From NCBI GenBank assembly GCA_905221605.1, contig CAJNDS010000724.1, forward strand, positions 846,652 to 910,651: a stretch of 64,000 bases of DNA. The letters run 5' to 3'. This document shows, piece after piece, positions 63,290 to 64,000 of the stretch. The stretch comes from Symbiodinium natans. Lineage: Eukaryota; Sar; Dinophyceae; Suessiales; Symbiodiniaceae. Position 1 is the stretch's first letter. The number at the start of each line of letters is the position of its first letter. A program made the translations under genes and the position numbers. Under the pieces are notes generated by a model. That model did not search any database. It saw only the letters and a program-made list of their open reading frames with translations, and was not told the DNA's origin.

Positions 63290-63619
63290 GACCTGCGGGC
63301 CTTCTGGCCGAAGGTCGTCCCATCGGGGCTCATTGGCGGAGATGATTACAGCTGGAGGGGCCACGGCCAGCAATGGCAGTACCTAGATCGGCAGCAGGAC
63401 TCGTTACATGGTTCTCGGGTTTCGCAAGGAAGGATTCGGGTGAGCCGTTGGTGAAAGCCCAGGTACTGCGGCAACGGCTCCCGCATCCGCGGTGCAGTGA
63501 CCCGCGCAGTGCATGAGTTCTTCCATGCGGAGCGGGTCCAAGTTCGGTCTGTGCTGGACCAGTGGTTCGTCCAGAAGCCGGGGGACAAAAGCAGGGTCAT
63601 TTTGGGACGCAAATTTTGA
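63290..63619 (+). CDS. C-terminal exons of a class I SAM-dependent methyltransferase
   Basis: Exon 63290-63359 reads DLRAFWPKVVPSGLIGGDDY then SWR; exon 63498-63619 reads TRAVHEFFHAERVQVRSVLD and ends GRKF, TGA (63617-63619). Joined, 'DLRAFWPKVxPGGLIGGDDYxW.GVxRAVxEFF' is the C-terminal signature of the Methyltransf_24/TylF-like group, in which the GDDY region helps form the active site. The intron 63360-63497 uses a GC donor and CGGTGCAG acceptor, one valine codon spanning the join, and has no telomere-like repeat. The SAM-binding N-terminal half is not seen. Methyl acceptor unknown. Confidence 0.65.
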
Positions 63620-64000
63620 TTTACTTGGTGTTATGAGGTACGTATTCTTTTGAGGATAATGATGTAGCATGACTTATATATTCGGAGGTTGCTGGAGGGA
63701 CGCTGCCCGATAGATGTCTGATATCTCAGAAAGACGAAAAAATCACAAGAATACGCTCACCACTCCCGCCCCGAATTTACCAGAAGGCACGGCGCAACCG
63801 AAGGACGAAAAGGAGAAGAATAACCCCTTCGGAATCGTTTAGATACGAAACTACTCCTAGGATTATTAGTTTCTATTCACTAGATTATATTTCTACATTT
63901 GTCTGTCAAAATTGAGATTTAATTATGGATCTGATTCTTCGAGCTTCCCATCCGAATCTGAATCTCGTGACCTTCTTTTGATTTAATGAGGGGGAGACCG
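63620..64000. other. AT-rich end of window
   Basis: AT-rich, no telomere-like repeat and no convincing gene. Confidence 0.5.

Noticed and set aside
1-64000. Dinoflagellate spliced-leader gene or relict spliced leader
   Set aside because: I looked for CCGTAGCCATTTTGGCTCAAG-like sequence and found no convincing match; only shorter chance matches (GTGGCCATTTTTTGCG near 692).
1-64000. CRISPR array, rRNA or bacterial gene cluster
   Set aside because: No spaced identical repeats, no rRNA-like sequence, and coding capacity is in short spliced exons.

Overview
The window reads as nuclear DNA of a dinoflagellate, probably in or near the Symbiodiniaceae/Suessiales. This is inferred from five things: coding exons almost all on one strand; genes packed head to tail with 70-190 bp between a stop and the next start; introns that begin with GC as often as GT; a tandem array of near-identical small genes; and a gene with two CCCH zinc fingers of the 'CKPCxWxWK..GC.NG..C.HCHLC' type that I associate with dinoflagellates. 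No rRNA, intact tRNA, CRISPR array or bacterial operon was seen.

Bases 1-49,400 look at first like junk: well over 100 short blocks of plant-type telomere repeat (TTTAGGG on one strand, CCCTAAA on the other, plus TTTAGGGG, TTTTGGGG, TTTGAGGG, TTTAGGC, TTCAGGG and TTTCGGG variants) alternate with 50-300 bp of unique sequence. Read for splice phase, many unique pieces are short plus-strand exons and the telomere-like blocks lie in the introns. Typical introns start GTTTAGGG and/or end CCCTAAACCC..AG. Several are almost pure telomere-like repeat (5833-5939, 33447-33571, 44994-45066, 60476-60525). Chains of exons keep one reading frame over many such introns, best shown by a 12-exon, 387-residue CCCH zinc-finger gene (3588-8622). 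Other chains: 2711-3402, 8769-10099, 10504-10912, 18183-18663, 19286-19822, 21811-22089, 22197-23173, 26244-27048, 29113-29992, 31381-31935, 33327-33874, 36921-38433, 44202-44423, 60363-60773, 61956-62301 and 63290-63619. Isolated exons are listed separately. All models are hand-made from splice signals and phase, with no transcript support.

The same introns hold families of short inverted-repeat elements (MITE-like, named A-J here). Families B and F end exactly at predicted 3' splice sites (..CCAACAG or ..CAAACAG), and one family F copy fills its intron from splice site to splice site. This is how introners (intron-generating transposons) behave, and the telomere-like introns share the same plan of inverted ends.

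Bases 49,500-57,180 hold five tandem copies (unit about 1.58-1.65 kb) of a gene for a small Cys-rich membrane protein. Each copy is modelled as a tiny first exon, a GC-AG intron and one 175-codon exon whose protein is identical in all five. From 57.8 kb to the end the window holds a secreted Cys-rich ORF, a 10-bp-periodic minisatellite, AT-rich DNA, more telomere-intron genes, an aquaporin-like first exon interrupted by a dispersed repeat, and the last two exons of a class I SAM-dependent methyltransferase.

Main thesis: telomere-like repeats here appear to work as intron sequence, possibly as introner termini, in tightly packed same-strand genes.
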